Source: Sphingomonas elodea ATCC 31461 (GTDB taxonomy: Bacteria; Pseudomonadota; Alphaproteobacteria; Sphingomonadales; Sphingomonadaceae). Taken from it: 64,000 bases of DNA. Every line of letters begins with the position of its first letter. Within the stretch, counting starts at the first letter, position 1. The DNA lies in the NCBI RefSeq assembly GCF_000226955.1, contig NZ_AGFU01000002.1, positions 62,001-126,000 on the forward strand, written 5' to 3'. The notes under the pieces are model-generated. The model did not search any database and was not told the origin of the DNA. It worked only from the letters and a program-made list of their open reading frames with translations. A program made the position numbers and the translations under genes. This document shows positions 52,689 through 62,228 of this stretch, one piece after another.

Positions 52689-53360
52689 TCAGCGGGCGTC
52701 TTCGATCCGGAAACGAACGGTCATGGTCTTCCAGCTCTCTTCCGGCACCCCGCCGCGCGTGGCAGCGCGGAAGCGCCACTTGCCCAGCGCCTGGCGCTTG
52801 GTGACCGCGAAGAAGGCATCGCTGGTGGCGCTGACCGGCTCCACCGCCTTCACCCGGCCGTCGGTGCCGATCAGCACCCGCAGCGTGACCAGCCCGTCGC
52901 GCTGGGCGCGGATTTCCTGGCTGGGGTATTCGGGCTGGAAATCCTGCGCATAGCGGGGATCGGTGGTCGCGCCGATCAGTGCAGGCACCGCCTTGGGGGG
53001 ATCGAGGACGGTCACCGGGCCGGTATCGGCCGGCTTTGCGATCGGCGGTAGCGTATCGGGAAGGATCGTGGTGGTGCGGATGCTGGTCTCGCTGGTCGTT
53101 TCCACGATCGGCTTGTCGGCGAAGGGCGGCTGCGACGTGCGCGGCTGGATCTTCTCCACCGGCTTGGGCTCATCGATCGGCGGCGGCGGCGGAATCTCGC
53201 GAATGTCGATCGGTTGCATCACCGTTTCCGGATCCCGGAGCACGACGATGTTCGGCGCGGCGAAGATCATGCCCGCAAGGATCGCGCCGTTGATGGCGAG
53301 TGCGGCCCCGAAGCTGACCGATCGCGGGGCGCTGGCATGATAACGGGAATCGGCATGCAT
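52689..53360 (-). CDS. tonB: Energy transducer TonB
   Basis: A 223-residue TonB: a membrane anchor (about 16-38, FGAALAINGAILAGMIFAAPNIVV), a proline-rich periplasmic spacer (PPPPPIDEPKPVEKIQP) and the C-terminal domain DFQPEYPSQEIRAQRDGLVTLRVLIGTDGRVKAVEPVSA. It passes the proton motive force to outer membrane receptors. exbB and exbD are not adjacent. The ATG at 53360 has AAGGAG upstream. Confidence 0.92.
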   Translation of the reverse strand: MHADSRYHASAPRSVSFGAALAINGAILAGMIFAAPNIVVLRDPETVMQPIDIREIPPPPPIDEPKPVEKIQPRTSQPPFADKPIVETTSETSIRTTTILPDTLPPIAKPADTGPVTVLDPPKAVPALIGATTDPRYAQDFQPEYPSQEIRAQRDGLVTLRVLIGTDGRVKAVEPVSATSDAFFAVTKRQALGKWRFRAATRGGVPEESWKTMTVRFRIEDAR

Positions 53361-53451
53361 GATTGTAGCACTCCTTCTCCAACACCGGTCTCTGAACGCC
53401 GGATGAAAGAGATGGTACAACGTTACATGAATGTCGTAAAGATGGAACGGC

Positions 53452-54783
53452 TCAGCCTGTGGCCAGCCGTTCCAGCGCACGATCCTTGCCGATGAGGGGG
53501 AGCAGCGCGGCCATGTCCGGTCCGTGGTCGCGTGCCGTCAGCGCGCGGCGGAGCGGCAGGAACAGCGCCTTGCCCTTGCGGCCGGTGGCGGCCTTCAGCG
53601 CATCGGTGAGCGCGCGCCAGGGATCGGCCGACCAGTCGAGCCCCGCGGCCACCGCCCGCGCCTGGGCGAGGAACGCGCGGTCCTCGTCCGCCACCGGCGG
53701 CGCGGCGATCGGGCCTTCGACCACCGCCCACCAGTCCGCCGCCTCGGCGACGGTGGTGAGGTTCGGCCGGATCGCCTCCCATCCCGCCGCGTCGATGCCG
53801 GCCGGCAGCCGATCGGCGACCGCGGCATGCGGCAGCTGGTGAACGATGCGGGCGTTGATCTGGGCGAGTTCGGCCTCGTCGAACCGGGCCGGTGCGCGGC
53901 CGAATCGTCCGAAATCGAAGCTCGCGATCAGCGGCGCCGGATCGGCGAAGGCCTCGACCGGGTCGCTCGTGCCGAGCCGGGCGAGCAGCGCGATCAGCGC
54001 CTGGGGCTCGATGCCGGCCTCGCGGAAATGGTCGATGCCCAGCGAGCCGAGCCGCTTGGACAGCTTGCCCTCGTTGCCGGTCAGCAGCGCCTCGTGCGCG
54101 AAGCTCGGGGTGGCGCCGCCCAGCGCGGTGAACATCTGGATCTGGCTCGCGGTGTTCGAGACATGGTCCTCGCCGCGTACGACATGGGTGACGCCCAGAT
54201 CGATGTCGTCGATCACGCTCGGCAGCAGGTAGAGCCAGGATCCGTCGGCGCGGCGCACCACCGGATCGCTGAGCAGCTTCGCCTCGAACCGCTGGGGCCC
54301 GCGCACCAGATCGTCCCAGCCGATCGCCTCGTCGTGATCGAGCCGGAAGCGCCAGTGCGGGCGCACGCCTTCGGCCTCCAGCTTGGCGCGATCGGCATCG
54401 GTCAGCGCCAGCGCGGCGCGATCATAGACCGGCGGCAGGCCGCGACCGAGCAGCACCTTGCGCTTGAGCTCCAGTTCCTGCGCGGTCTCATAGGCGGGAT
54501 AGACCCGGCCATCGGCGACGAGCTGGGCGAATCGCGCTTCGTAGCGCTCGAATCGGGCCGACTGGCGCTCCTCGGCATCGGGCGTCAGGCCCATCCAGGC
54601 GAGATCCGCACGGATCGACTCGACAAAGCGTTCCTCGGAGCGCGCCTGATCGGTATCGTCGATCCGTAGCAGGAAGGTCCCGCCATGGCGGCGCGCGAAC
54701 AGCCAGTTATGCAGCGCGGTCCGCAGGTTGCCGACATGCAGCGTGCCGGTGGGGCTGGGGGCGAAACGGGTAACGACGGTCAT
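53452..54783 (-). CDS. gltX: Glutamyl-tRNA synthetase
   Basis: A 443-residue class I synthetase. HIGH appears as [15 protein letters not shown] and KMSKS as [12 protein letters not shown]. The C-terminal anticodon domain is short, as in the second GltX of many alphaproteobacteria. Whether it also charges tRNA-Gln with glutamate is open. It diverges from prs over a 117-nt gap. Confidence 0.94.
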   Translation of the reverse strand: MTVVTRFAPSPTGTLHVGNLRTALHNWLFARRHGGTFLLRIDDTDQARSEERFVESIRADLAWMGLTPDAEERQSARFERYEARFAQLVADGRVYPAYETAQELELKRKVLLGRGLPPVYDRAALALTDADRAKLEAEGVRPHWRFRLDHDEAIGWDDLVRGPQRFEAKLLSDPVVRRADGSWLYLLPSVIDDIDLGVTHVVRGEDHVSNTASQIQMFTALGGATPSFAHEALLTGNEGKLSKRLGSLGIDHFREAGIEPQALIALLARLGTSDPVEAFADPAPLIASFDFGRFGRAPARFDEAELAQINARIVHQLPHAAVADRLPAGIDAAGWEAIRPNLTTVAEAADWWAVVEGPIAAPPVADEDRAFLAQARAVAAGLDWSADPWRALTDALKAATGRKGKALFLPLRRALTARDHGPDMAALLPLIGKDRALERLATG

Positions 54784-54900
54784 GTGTGGGGCCTAGGCTG
54801 GCACACCCCGCGTCGCAATGCCCTCTTTGCGTCACGGAAACGTCGCACTAAAGGGCGCGGGCATCGGGACATCGCGAGCGGCTCAGGAGGCCAGCATCTT

Positions 54901-55836
54901 ATGAAACTCATGGCCGGCAATTCGAACCTGCCGCTGGCGAGCGCCATCGCCGACTATCTGGAAATTCCGCTCACCCAGGCGAATGTCCGCCGCTTCGCCG
55001 ACGAGGAGATCTTCGTCGAGATCCTCGAGAATGTCCGCGGCGAGGATGTGTTCGTGCTCCAGTCGACCAGCTATCCGGCGAACGACAATCTGATGGAGCT
55101 GCTGATCATGATCGACGCGCTCCGCCGCGCGTCGGCCAAGCGGATCACCGCGGTGCTCCCCTATTTCGGCTATGCCCGCCAGGACCGGAAGCCCGGCCCG
55201 CGCACGCCGATCTCGGCCAAGCTGGTCGCCAACCTGATCACTACGGCGGGCGCCAACCGGGTGCTCTCGGTCGACCTGCACGCCGGGCAGATCCAGGGCT
55301 TTTTCGACATTCCGACCGACAATCTGTTCGCGGCGCCGGTGATGTCGGCGGACATCCAGACGCGCTTCATCGACAAGCAGTGGATGGTCGTCTCGCCCGA
55401 CGTCGGCGGCGTGGTGCGCGCGCGCCAGCTCGCCAAGCGGCTGGACAACGCCCCCCTCGCCATCGTCGACAAGCGCCGCGAGCGGCCGGGTGAATCGGAA
55501 GTGATGAACATCATCGGCGAGGTGAAGGGCCGCTTCTGCATCCTGATCGACGACATCGTCGATTCGGCCGGCACGCTGTGCAACGCCGCCGCGGCGCTGA
55601 AGGCGGCGGGGGCCGAGGACGTCGTCGCCTATTGCACCCACGGCGTGCTCTCGGGTGCGGCGATGGCGCGCGTCGCCAAGTCCGAACTGCGCGAGCTGGT
55701 GATCACCGATTCGATCGGCAACCACGAGGTGGTCGCGGCCGGCGAGAAGGTCCGCCACCTGACCATCGCGCCGCTGATCGCCGAGGCGATCCGCCGCATC
55801 GCCGACGAAAGCTCGGTCTCCAGCCTGTTCGACTAG
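54901..55836 (+). CDS. prs: Ribose-phosphate pyrophosphokinase
   Basis: A 311-residue enzyme that makes PRPP from ribose 5-phosphate and ATP. It has the flexible loop [14 protein letters not shown], the PRPP site [19 protein letters not shown] and [29 protein letters not shown] feeds purine, pyrimidine, His, Trp and NAD synthesis. AGGAGGCC lies before the ATG. A family 2 repeat follows the stop. Confidence 0.97.
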   Translation: MKLMAGNSNLPLASAIADYLEIPLTQANVRRFADEEIFVEILENVRGEDVFVLQSTSYPANDNLMELLIMIDALRRASAKRITAVLPYFGYARQDRKPGPRTPISAKLVANLITTAGANRVLSVDLHAGQIQGFFDIPTDNLFAAPVMSADIQTRFIDKQWMVVSPDVGGVVRARQLAKRLDNAPLAIVDKRRERPGESEVMNIIGEVKGRFCILIDDIVDSAGTLCNAAAALKAAGAEDVVAYCTHGVLSGAAMARVAKSELRELVITDSIGNHEVVAAGEKVRHLTIAPLIAEAIRRIADESSVSSLFD

Positions 55837-55843
55837 CCTTCTC

Positions 55844-55950
55844 AGCCCCTCCTCCTTGGAGGAGGGGTTGGGGTGGAGGGATTCCAGAACGCAGCTTGGT
55901 CTCGGTGAGACACTGCCTCACCCCAACCCCTCCCCTGAAGGGGAGGGGCT
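55844..55950. repeat. Family 2 inverted repeat between convergent genes, copy b
   Basis: Same order as 38234-38342: CCCCTCCTCC-TT-GGAGGAGGGG, a middle with GGTCTCGGTGAGAC and CACTGCC, and CCCCTCCCCT-GAA-GGGGAGGGG. The right end reaches the stop codon of the convergent TauE gene. Confidence 0.82.
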
Positions 55951-56708
55951 TAAGCTGCCTTCGCCACCGCTTCCCAGATCAGCGCCCCGCCCACCGCGAT
56001 CATCAGCACATAGATCGCGGTGTAGAACCGCTCGGGCGACACCCGGCGCACCAGCCATACCCCCGCCAGCGTCGATACCAGCGCCAGCGGAAACAGCACT
56101 GCCGAGGTGAGCAGGTTCGCGCTCGTGAACTGTCCCAGCGCCCAATAGGCCGGCACCTTGATCCAGTTGGTCGCGGCGAAGAAGAGCGCGGTCGTCCCCA
56201 CCAGCCGGTCGCGCGGCAGGTTCCGCGGCAGCACCCAGAGCTGGAACGGCGGCTGCCCGGCATGGGCGATCTGGCTGGTGAAGCCCGAGGCGACGCCGAA
56301 CAGGCTGCCCACCCATTCCGGCCAGCGTGCTGCCATCGCCGGGGTCGCCCGCCCGCTCGCCCACAGCCGGTAGATCCCGAACAGGATCGAGATCGCGCCC
56401 ACTGCCGCCAGCACCAGCACCGGCGAGACGCTGGCGGCAAAGCCATAGCCGAGCGCGATCCCCGCCATCGATCCCGGGAGCATCCAGCCGAGCAACCGCC
56501 AGTCGACGGTGCGGCGAAATGCCCAGACGCTCACCACGTCCTGCAGGATCAGGATCGGCAGCGTGATCGCCGCCGCGCGCACCGGATCGATCGCCAGCGC
56601 CAGCAGCGGCAACGACAGGGCACCCATGCCTGCGAACCCGCCTTTCGACAGCCCCAGCAAGAGCACGGCGAGCACGGCGAGCGCATAGAAATGCCAGTCG
56701 GTGATCAT
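55950..56708 (-). CDS. TauE/SafE family membrane protein
   Basis: A 252-residue protein with eight hydrophobic helices. It has GLSKGGFAGMGALSLPLLALAIDPVRAAAITLPILILQDVVSV and the second half GFTSQIAHAGQPPFQLWVLPRNLPRDRLVGTTALFF, the two TSUP repeats. The family moves sulfite, sulfonates or organosulfur compounds. The ATG at 56708 gives MITDWHFYAL. The substrate is unknown. Confidence 0.88.
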   Translation of the reverse strand: MITDWHFYALAVLAVLLLGLSKGGFAGMGALSLPLLALAIDPVRAAAITLPILILQDVVSVWAFRRTVDWRLLGWMLPGSMAGIALGYGFAASVSPVLVLAAVGAISILFGIYRLWASGRATPAMAARWPEWVGSLFGVASGFTSQIAHAGQPPFQLWVLPRNLPRDRLVGTTALFFAATNWIKVPAYWALGQFTSANLLTSAVLFPLALVSTLAGVWLVRRVSPERFYTAIYVLMIAVGGALIWEAVAKAA

Positions 56709-56771
56709 GGCGACGGCTTTCGCAGGCCTGCCCCGGTTTGCAAAGCGGCGTGCGCGTTCTACGAATCGCAT

Positions 56772-57095
56772 ATGGGAGAGGAGCGAAACGGGCAGGTGGC
56801 CGTGCTGTTCGTGTCGAAGCGCACGACCGATGACGACGCGGGCTATGCCGCGGCGGCGGACGCGATGGCCGCACTTGTTGCGGTTCAGCCGGGTTATTGC
56901 GGCGTCGAATCCCAGCGCGGGCCGGACGGGGTGGGCATCACCATCAGCTACTGGGCCGACGAGGCAAGCGCGCTGGCCTGGCGCGACCATCCCGATCACG
57001 CCGCGATCCGCGCGCAGGGCCGTGCCCGCTGGTACGACTGGTACGAGGTGGTCGTCACCCGAGTCGAGCGCAGCTATCGATGGTGCCGCGCATGA
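56772..57095 (+). CDS. Antibiotic biosynthesis monooxygenase (ABM) family protein
   Basis: A 107-residue protein with a ferredoxin-like fold: VAVLFVSKRTTDDDAGYAAAADAMAALVAVQPGYCGVESQRG, ISYWADEASALAWRDHPDHAAIRAQGRARWYDWYEVVV. The central W-x-D-H-P-D-H pattern matches ABM proteins related to heme oxygenase-like or quinol monooxygenases. The start is an ATG at 56772. It overlaps the MFS gene by ATGA, which hints at a shared role in handling a redox-active compound. Confidence 0.8.
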   Translation: MGEERNGQVAVLFVSKRTTDDDAGYAAAADAMAALVAVQPGYCGVESQRGPDGVGITISYWADEASALAWRDHPDHAAIRAQGRARWYDWYEVVVTRVERSYRWCRA

Positions 57096-58381
57096 GCCGC
57101 CCGATCGACCGCGACTTCGCGCTGCTGTTCGGCGTGATGCTGCTGATCGCGGCGGGCAATACGGCGCTGCAATCGATCCTCCCCGCGCTCGGCCGCGAAC
57201 TGCACGCCGCCGATAGTGCGGTGGCGGCGGTCTTCTCGGTCTCCGCGCTGCTGTGGATGCTCACCGCACCGTATTGGGCGAACCGCTCGGAGCGCGCCGG
57301 GCGCCGATCCATGGTGCTGCTCGGCATCGTCGGGTTTACCGCGTCGCTCGGGCTTTGCGGCGTCTGCCTGGCGCTGGGCATCAACGGGGTGCTGAGCCCG
57401 TTCGCCACCTTCGGCGCCTTCGTGGTCGGGCGGATGCTGTACGGCGCCTTCGGATCGGCCGCGCCGCCCGCGGTACAGGCGATCGTCGCCAGCCGCACCA
57501 GCCGTGACGATCGCACCAAAGCGCTGACACTGCTCGCCTCCGCGTTCGGGCTGGGCACGATCCTGGGGCCGGCGGTGGCGCCCTATCTGGTGATGGGGCA
57601 CCTCTGGCCTGGTGGCCCGCTGATCGGCCTGTCCGGCCCGGCCTTTGCCGCCAGCGCGGTCGGGCTGGTGCTGTTGGTGGCGGTGCTGCGGCTGCTGCCG
57701 GCGGATTCGGGCGCGGTCGAGCATGGCGCCGCCACCAGCTATCCCTCGATCGGCGGCCAGGGCACGGGCGCCAGCGTCGCGGCGGCGACGGGCGAGCATG
57801 TCGAGCATGTCCGCACCTTCGATCGCCGGGTCCGGCCTTGGATGATCGCCGGGCTGGTCACCGGTCATGCCCAGGCGATGACCGGCCAGGCGATCGGCTT
57901 CCTCATCATCGACCGGCTCGCCCTCGCCCCCGCGGCGGCGCTGGAGCCGACCGGGCTGGTGCTGATGATCGGCGCAGGCGCCTCGCTGCTGGTGCAATGG
58001 GGGCTGATCCCGCTGCTCGACCTGAAGCCGCGCGCGCTGATTCTGGTCGGCGCGGCGCTGGGCGCGTTCGGCTGCCTCGCCACCGCCAACGCTGCCAGCC
58101 TATACGGCATCGCGCTGGGCTATGGGGCGATCGCGCTGGGCATGGGATTCGTCCGGCCCGGCTTCACCGCCGGGGCCTCGCTCGCGGTGGGCCCGCATGC
58201 GCAGGGCTCGGTCGCGGGGCGGGTGACGTCGGTCAACGGCGCGGCCTTCGTGCTGGGCCCCTCGATCGGGGTCGCGATGTACGAGGTCTGGGGGGCACTG
58301 CCCTATCTCGTCGCGGCGGCGGCGCTGGCGCTGCTGTTCGTCTATGGCTGGGTGACGACGGGGCGCCGCGCGGCGCCCTGA
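57092..58381 (+). CDS. MFS transporter
   Basis: A 429-residue protein with twelve helices, opening FALLFGVMLLIAAGNTALQSILPALGRELHAADSAVAAVFSVSALLWMLTAPYWANRSERAGRR (motif A). It belongs to the drug:H+ antiporter-like DHA1 branch by layout. The stretch at about 205-245 (VEHGAATSYPS...GEHVEHVRTFDRR) is a longer than usual central loop. Translation is coupled with the monooxygenase gene. Confidence 0.85.
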   Translation: MSRPIDRDFALLFGVMLLIAAGNTALQSILPALGRELHAADSAVAAVFSVSALLWMLTAPYWANRSERAGRRSMVLLGIVGFTASLGLCGVCLALGINGVLSPFATFGAFVVGRMLYGAFGSAAPPAVQAIVASRTSRDDRTKALTLLASAFGLGTILGPAVAPYLVMGHLWPGGPLIGLSGPAFAASAVGLVLLVAVLRLLPADSGAVEHGAATSYPSIGGQGTGASVAAATGEHVEHVRTFDRRVRPWMIAGLVTGHAQAMTGQAIGFLIIDRLALAPAAALEPTGLVLMIGAGASLLVQWGLIPLLDLKPRALILVGAALGAFGCLATANAASLYGIALGYGAIALGMGFVRPGFTAGASLAVGPHAQGSVAGRVTSVNGAAFVLGPSIGVAMYEVWGALPYLVAAAALALLFVYGWVTTGRRAAP

Positions 58382-58452
58382 TTTTGCGTTGTCGGCAGGC
58401 TCGCCTATGAAGAACGTATAGGTCTGCAACCTTTTGCCCGAGTCTCGCCGCA

Positions 58453-60363
58453 ATGTCAGACATGAACATCGTGCGGTCATTTGCTCGCAATCTGCTAAGA
58501 ACGGGGCATAAGTTACGCGCATCGGCCAAAATAGACAGAAGCAATGCACTGGCCGAGGCCTATCGCCCGATCCTTCGTGGATTTTTGCTTCCGGGATCGT
58601 GCTACTATCTTATCATAACGATTGCACACTTTCGGGACGAAAAAGGGCAATCGCTCGTTATTCTTGCAGGGCTTAGCGCCTGCACGGCGCTCGCCTACGC
58701 GATTTTCCGTAGCCGCCTCCTATCGGCACACGGCTTGTCGCTGCGCCGGCTGGAGGCGGTGGGCATCGCCACCAACCTGCTGATGTACGCCAACGTCGTC
58801 ACGCACATGCTGGTGCATTTCGAACCGAACAAGCTGATCTACTTCGTGCTGATGGCGGTGGTCTTCTCGACCTCGGCGGTGACGGTGCGCGCCACGCTCG
58901 GCTGCGTCGCCCTGTCGATCGTGTCGCTGCTGTTCTTCGCCCGTGGTGCGCCGACGGCGGAGTTCGAACAGTTCGCCTTTATCGGCCTGGCGACCTCCTT
59001 CGCGTCGCTCGGCATGGGGACGCTGTTGCGGATGGCGATTCTCCGCCAGATCGATGCCCGGCTGCTCGCCGACCGGCTGGCGGCGAGCGACAGCCTGACC
59101 GGGATCGCCAATCGCCGCGCGGTGTTCGCCACCATGGCGCGGCTCGAGTCGGCGGGGTCGCCCTTCTGGATCGGCATCCTCGATCTGGACGGGTTCAAGG
59201 CGGTGAACGACATTTATGGGCACGCGATCGGCGACGTCCTGCTCGCCGACGTGGTGAAGCGGATCGTGCCGTTCGCGACGCCCGCGGTGCATTTCGGCCG
59301 GATCGGTGGCGACGAGTTCGCGATTCTGGTGGAGGGCGGTCCCGATCCCGCGCCGGTCCGCGCGCTGGGCGACGCGATTATCGCCCGGATCCGCGAGCCC
59401 TTCGCCCATGGCATGCTGCGCCTGGCGGTGGGGGGCACGATCGGCTTCGCCCATTGCCCGCCCGGCCGGGTCGCCGCGGTCGACGCCTATGAGCAGGCCG
59501 ATTTCGCGCTCTATTCGGGCAAGCAGCGCGCGCGGGGAACGACGATGGTCTTCACCGGCGAGGAAGAGACGCGGATGCGCGAATCGATCCTGCTGGAGCG
59601 CGGGCTGCGCGAGGCGGATCTGGAGCGCGAGCTCTACCTGCTGTTCCAGCCGCAGGTGGGCAGCGACAGCGGCATGGTGGTGGGATTCGAGGCACTGGCC
59701 CGGTGGAACAGCCCCACGCTGGGCGCGATTCCACCGGATCGCTTCATCCGTGCCGCCGAACGCGCCGGCCTCACCAAGGCGGTCACCCGGGTGCTGTTCG
59801 CCAAGGGGCTGGCGGCGCTCGCCGACTGGCCCGAACCGATTCGCATGTCGTTCAACCTCTCCGCCCAGGACCTTGCCGACCGGCCGTTCCTGCTGTCGCT
59901 CGCGGACGAGGTGAACAACCACGGCATCGCGCCGGATCGCGTGGAGTTCGAGATCACCGAAACCGCGGTGATGAAGGACATCGCCGCCGCCTCCGCGCTG
60001 CTCCATGAGCTAGCGGCACGCGGCTTCCGCATCGCGCTCGACGATTTCGGCTCCGGCTATTCGAGCTTCGAATATATCGACCAGCTGCCGCTCACCAAGG
60101 TGAAGGTGGACAAGTCGTTCGTCCGCAAGATCACGGTCAGCCGCACCTCGCGCGAGATCGTCGCCGGGGTGATCGGGCTGTGCCGCAACCTGGGGCTCGA
60201 TTGCGTGCTCGAGGGCATCGAGACCGAGGACGAGCTGGAGATCCTGCGGCCGCTGTCGCCGCAACTACTGCAGGGCTATCTGTTCGGCCGGCCGATGGCG
60301 GCGGCCGAGGCCCAGGGGCGCGCTGCGATCCAGCCGTTCCGCGCCGGCCCGCTGGTCCACTAG
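58453..60363 (+). CDS. Membrane-bound diguanylate cyclase/phosphodiesterase (GGDEF-EAL)
   Basis: A 636-residue protein: about six N-terminal membrane helices (about 45-195), a GGDEF domain with intact GRIGGDEFAIL, and an EAL domain with FEALARW, SFNLSAQ, EFEITET, ALDDFGSGYSS and KVDKSF, all catalytic residues present. It can make and degrade cyclic di-GMP. Bases 58453-58740 are poorer in GC than the rest, so the sensory part may have a different history. The membrane part is of no named sensor family. Confidence 0.93.
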   Translation: MSDMNIVRSFARNLLRTGHKLRASAKIDRSNALAEAYRPILRGFLLPGSCYYLIITIAHFRDEKGQSLVILAGLSACTALAYAIFRSRLLSAHGLSLRRLEAVGIATNLLMYANVVTHMLVHFEPNKLIYFVLMAVVFSTSAVTVRATLGCVALSIVSLLFFARGAPTAEFEQFAFIGLATSFASLGMGTLLRMAILRQIDARLLADRLAASDSLTGIANRRAVFATMARLESAGSPFWIGILDLDGFKAVNDIYGHAIGDVLLADVVKRIVPFATPAVHFGRIGGDEFAILVEGGPDPAPVRALGDAIIARIREPFAHGMLRLAVGGTIGFAHCPPGRVAAVDAYEQADFALYSGKQRARGTTMVFTGEEETRMRESILLERGLREADLERELYLLFQPQVGSDSGMVVGFEALARWNSPTLGAIPPDRFIRAAERAGLTKAVTRVLFAKGLAALADWPEPIRMSFNLSAQDLADRPFLLSLADEVNNHGIAPDRVEFEITETAVMKDIAAASALLHELAARGFRIALDDFGSGYSSFEYIDQLPLTKVKVDKSFVRKITVSRTSREIVAGVIGLCRNLGLDCVLEGIETEDELEILRPLSPQLLQGYLFGRPMAAAEAQGRAAIQPFRAGPLVH

Positions 60364-60449
60364 ACTGGGCTCCACAATCCCCTGAAGGCGCGATAGGCTG
60401 TCGCGGCGATCGCTCCGAAGGGCGGAGCGGCGATCAGGGGAGAGGAATC

Positions 60450-60839
60450 ATGAAGAGCATTGTCGGCATCGCGTGCGTGCTGCTGGGGCTGGCCGCGCCG
60501 GTTGCCCGGGCACAGGAAGCGCCTGCCGCATCCGCGGCCGTGGTGAACCCGGAAGTCGGCGTGCCGGTATTCGCCGAGGACATTACCGACCGGCCCTATG
60601 TGGTGCTGGGCGAAGTGAAGGCCGGCGTTCGCAAGGCAACGGTGTTCAGCAATGCGCCCTCGCAGCGGAAAATCTATGCGGAGCTTTGGGAGCGCGCACG
60701 CAAGCTGGGCGCCGATGCGGTGATCAAGGCCAGCTATGGCAAGGCGCACATCACCGCGTTCAGCTGGGGCAAGGCGAACGCGACCGGCGTAGCCATCCGT
60801 TTCCTGCCGCGCGATTCGGCGCCGCAGCCGGCGAACTGA
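60450..60839 (+). CDS. Exported hypothetical protein, YbjQ-like core possible
   Basis: A 129-residue protein with a signal peptide (about 1-22, ending APVARAQ). The mature part has DITDRPYVVLGEVKAGVRKATVFSNAPSQRKIYAELWERARKLGADAVIKASYGK. The pattern of V-LGEVKA, then a helix, then LGADAVI resembles YbjQ-type or heavy-metal-binding domains, but this is a weak match. The ATG at 60450 follows AGAGGA. Confidence 0.6.
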   Translation: MKSIVGIACVLLGLAAPVARAQEAPAASAAVVNPEVGVPVFAEDITDRPYVVLGEVKAGVRKATVFSNAPSQRKIYAELWERARKLGADAVIKASYGKAHITAFSWGKANATGVAIRFLPRDSAPQPAN

Positions 60840-60893
60840 TACGATCCGCGCTTGGCGGGGCGTCCGGGTTTCCGAAGGTGCAGGAACGCTGTC

Positions 60894-60967
60894 TGGATGC
60901 CCCGTGAGGATTCGAACCTCAATTGACGGAGTCAGAGTCCGTAGTCTTACCTTTAGACGACGGGGCA
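60894..60967 (-). tRNA. tRNA-Gln (CTG)
   Basis: The minus strand reads TGCCCCG (acceptor), D arm GTCTAAAGGTAAGAC, anticodon arm ACGGA-CTCTGAC-TCCGT (anticodon CTG), T arm GAGGTTCGAATCCTC and CGGGGCA, then T and encoded CCA. It has the U1-A72 pair that marks tRNA-Gln for the GatCAB route. It reads CAG. Confidence 0.93.
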
Positions 60968-60982
60968 CCGGACAGGTCGCGC

Positions 60983-61011
60983 CAGATAGGGGTATGCTGC
61001 GCGCGTGTCAA
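60983..61011 (-). promoter_or_regulatory. Sigma-70 promoter of tRNA-Gln
   Basis: On the minus strand TTGACA (61006-61011), 17 nt, TATCTG (60983-60988). Transcription would start about eight nt before the tRNA 5' end. Confidence 0.72.
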
Positions 61012-61112
61012 CGCTGCAATTGCGCGCTCGCCTTGCTCTTGTGTCCAGGCTCGTCTAGCCTCGCATCCAAGCACCGGCCGGACCGTTTTGGTTTGGTGAC
61101 GGAAGAAGATAA

Positions 61113-62198
61113 GTGAGTGATGGTATGGGGGATGGCTCCGCCAGAATGCCCCGCGGAAGGCGCGCTGCCGCTGCGCGCCCTGTGGCGCCGCCGGCCGCGA
61201 AAGCGCCGGCCGCGAAGGGACCGGCACCGCGCTGGTCCGAATCGCGGCATTATGCCGCCCTGGACCTGGGTACCAACAATTGCCGTCTGCTGATTGCGCG
61301 CCCGCAAGGCGCGGGATTTGCGGTTATCGACGCGTTTTCGCGAATCGTCCGGTTGGGCGAGGGACTTGCGACGACCGGCCGGCTTTCCGATGCGGCGATC
61401 GAGCGCACGCTGGCGGCGCTGCGAATCTGTGCCGACAAGCTCAAGCGCCGCAATGTGGCGCTGGCGCGATCGGTCGCCACCCAGGCCTGCCGCCAGGCGG
61501 AAAACGGCGCCGAGTTCATCGATCGCGCCTATCGCGAGACCGGCATCGCGCTCGACATCATTACCGCCGAGGAAGAGGCGCGGCTGGCGGTGCTCGGCTG
61601 CCATGCGCTGCTCGAACCCGGTGACGGGCCCGCACTGGTGTTCGACATCGGCGGGGGCTCGACCGAGCTGGTGCTGGTCGATTCGCACGCGCCCGTGCCC
61701 CACATTCTCGACTGGCACAGCGCGCCGTGGGGCGTGGTCTCGCTCAGCGAGGCGACAGGGCAGAGCAAGGCGGTGACGGCCGACGCGCGCGCCGCCGCCT
61801 ATGCCGACATGCGCGCCCGCGTGCGGGAGAGCTTCGCGCCGTTCGTCGCGCGGCTCCGCACCCCCAAGGGCACACGGCGGCTGCTCGGCACCAGCGGCAC
61901 GGTGACGACGCTGGCCAGCGTGCACCTGGGCCTCGCCTCCTATGATCGCTCGGCGGTCGACGGGCTGATCGTGCCCAGCGCGGCGATGCGCGCGGTGAGC
62001 CAGAACATCGCGGGCATGAGCATCAGGCAGCGCGCGCAAGTACCCTGTATCGGCAACGAACGCGCCGATCTGGTGGTCGCCGGCTGCGCGATCCTGGAGA
62101 CGATCCTCGACATCTGGCCTGCCGAGCGGCTAGGCATCGCCGATCGCGGCATTCGCGAAGGTATCCTGCGTCGGTTGATCGGGGGCGCGCCCCTGTAA
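61113..62198 (+). CDS. Ppx/GppA family exopolyphosphatase/phosphatase
   Basis: A 361-residue ASKHA protein. ALDLGTNNCRLLIARPQ and FDIGGGSTELVLVD are the two phosphate-binding motifs. An Ala/Pro/Lys-rich extension (about 1-42) precedes the domain. It should remove terminal phosphate from polyphosphate or pppGpp. In alphaproteobacteria this gene regularly precedes rlmE, as it does here after 30 nt. The GTG start at 61113 is tentative. Confidence 0.9.
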   Translation: MSDGMGDGSARMPRGRRAAAARPVAPPAAKAPAAKGPAPRWSESRHYAALDLGTNNCRLLIARPQGAGFAVIDAFSRIVRLGEGLATTGRLSDAAIERTLAALRICADKLKRRNVALARSVATQACRQAENGAEFIDRAYRETGIALDIITAEEEARLAVLGCHALLEPGDGPALVFDIGGGSTELVLVDSHAPVPHILDWHSAPWGVVSLSEATGQSKAVTADARAAAYADMRARVRESFAPFVARLRTPKGTRRLLGTSGTVTTLASVHLGLASYDRSAVDGLIVPSAAMRAVSQNIAGMSIRQRAQVPCIGNERADLVVAGCAILETILDIWPAERLGIADRGIREGILRRLIGGAPL

Positions 62199-62228
62199 TC
62201 CGGCCGAAGCGTTTGTGAGGAAGATTCG

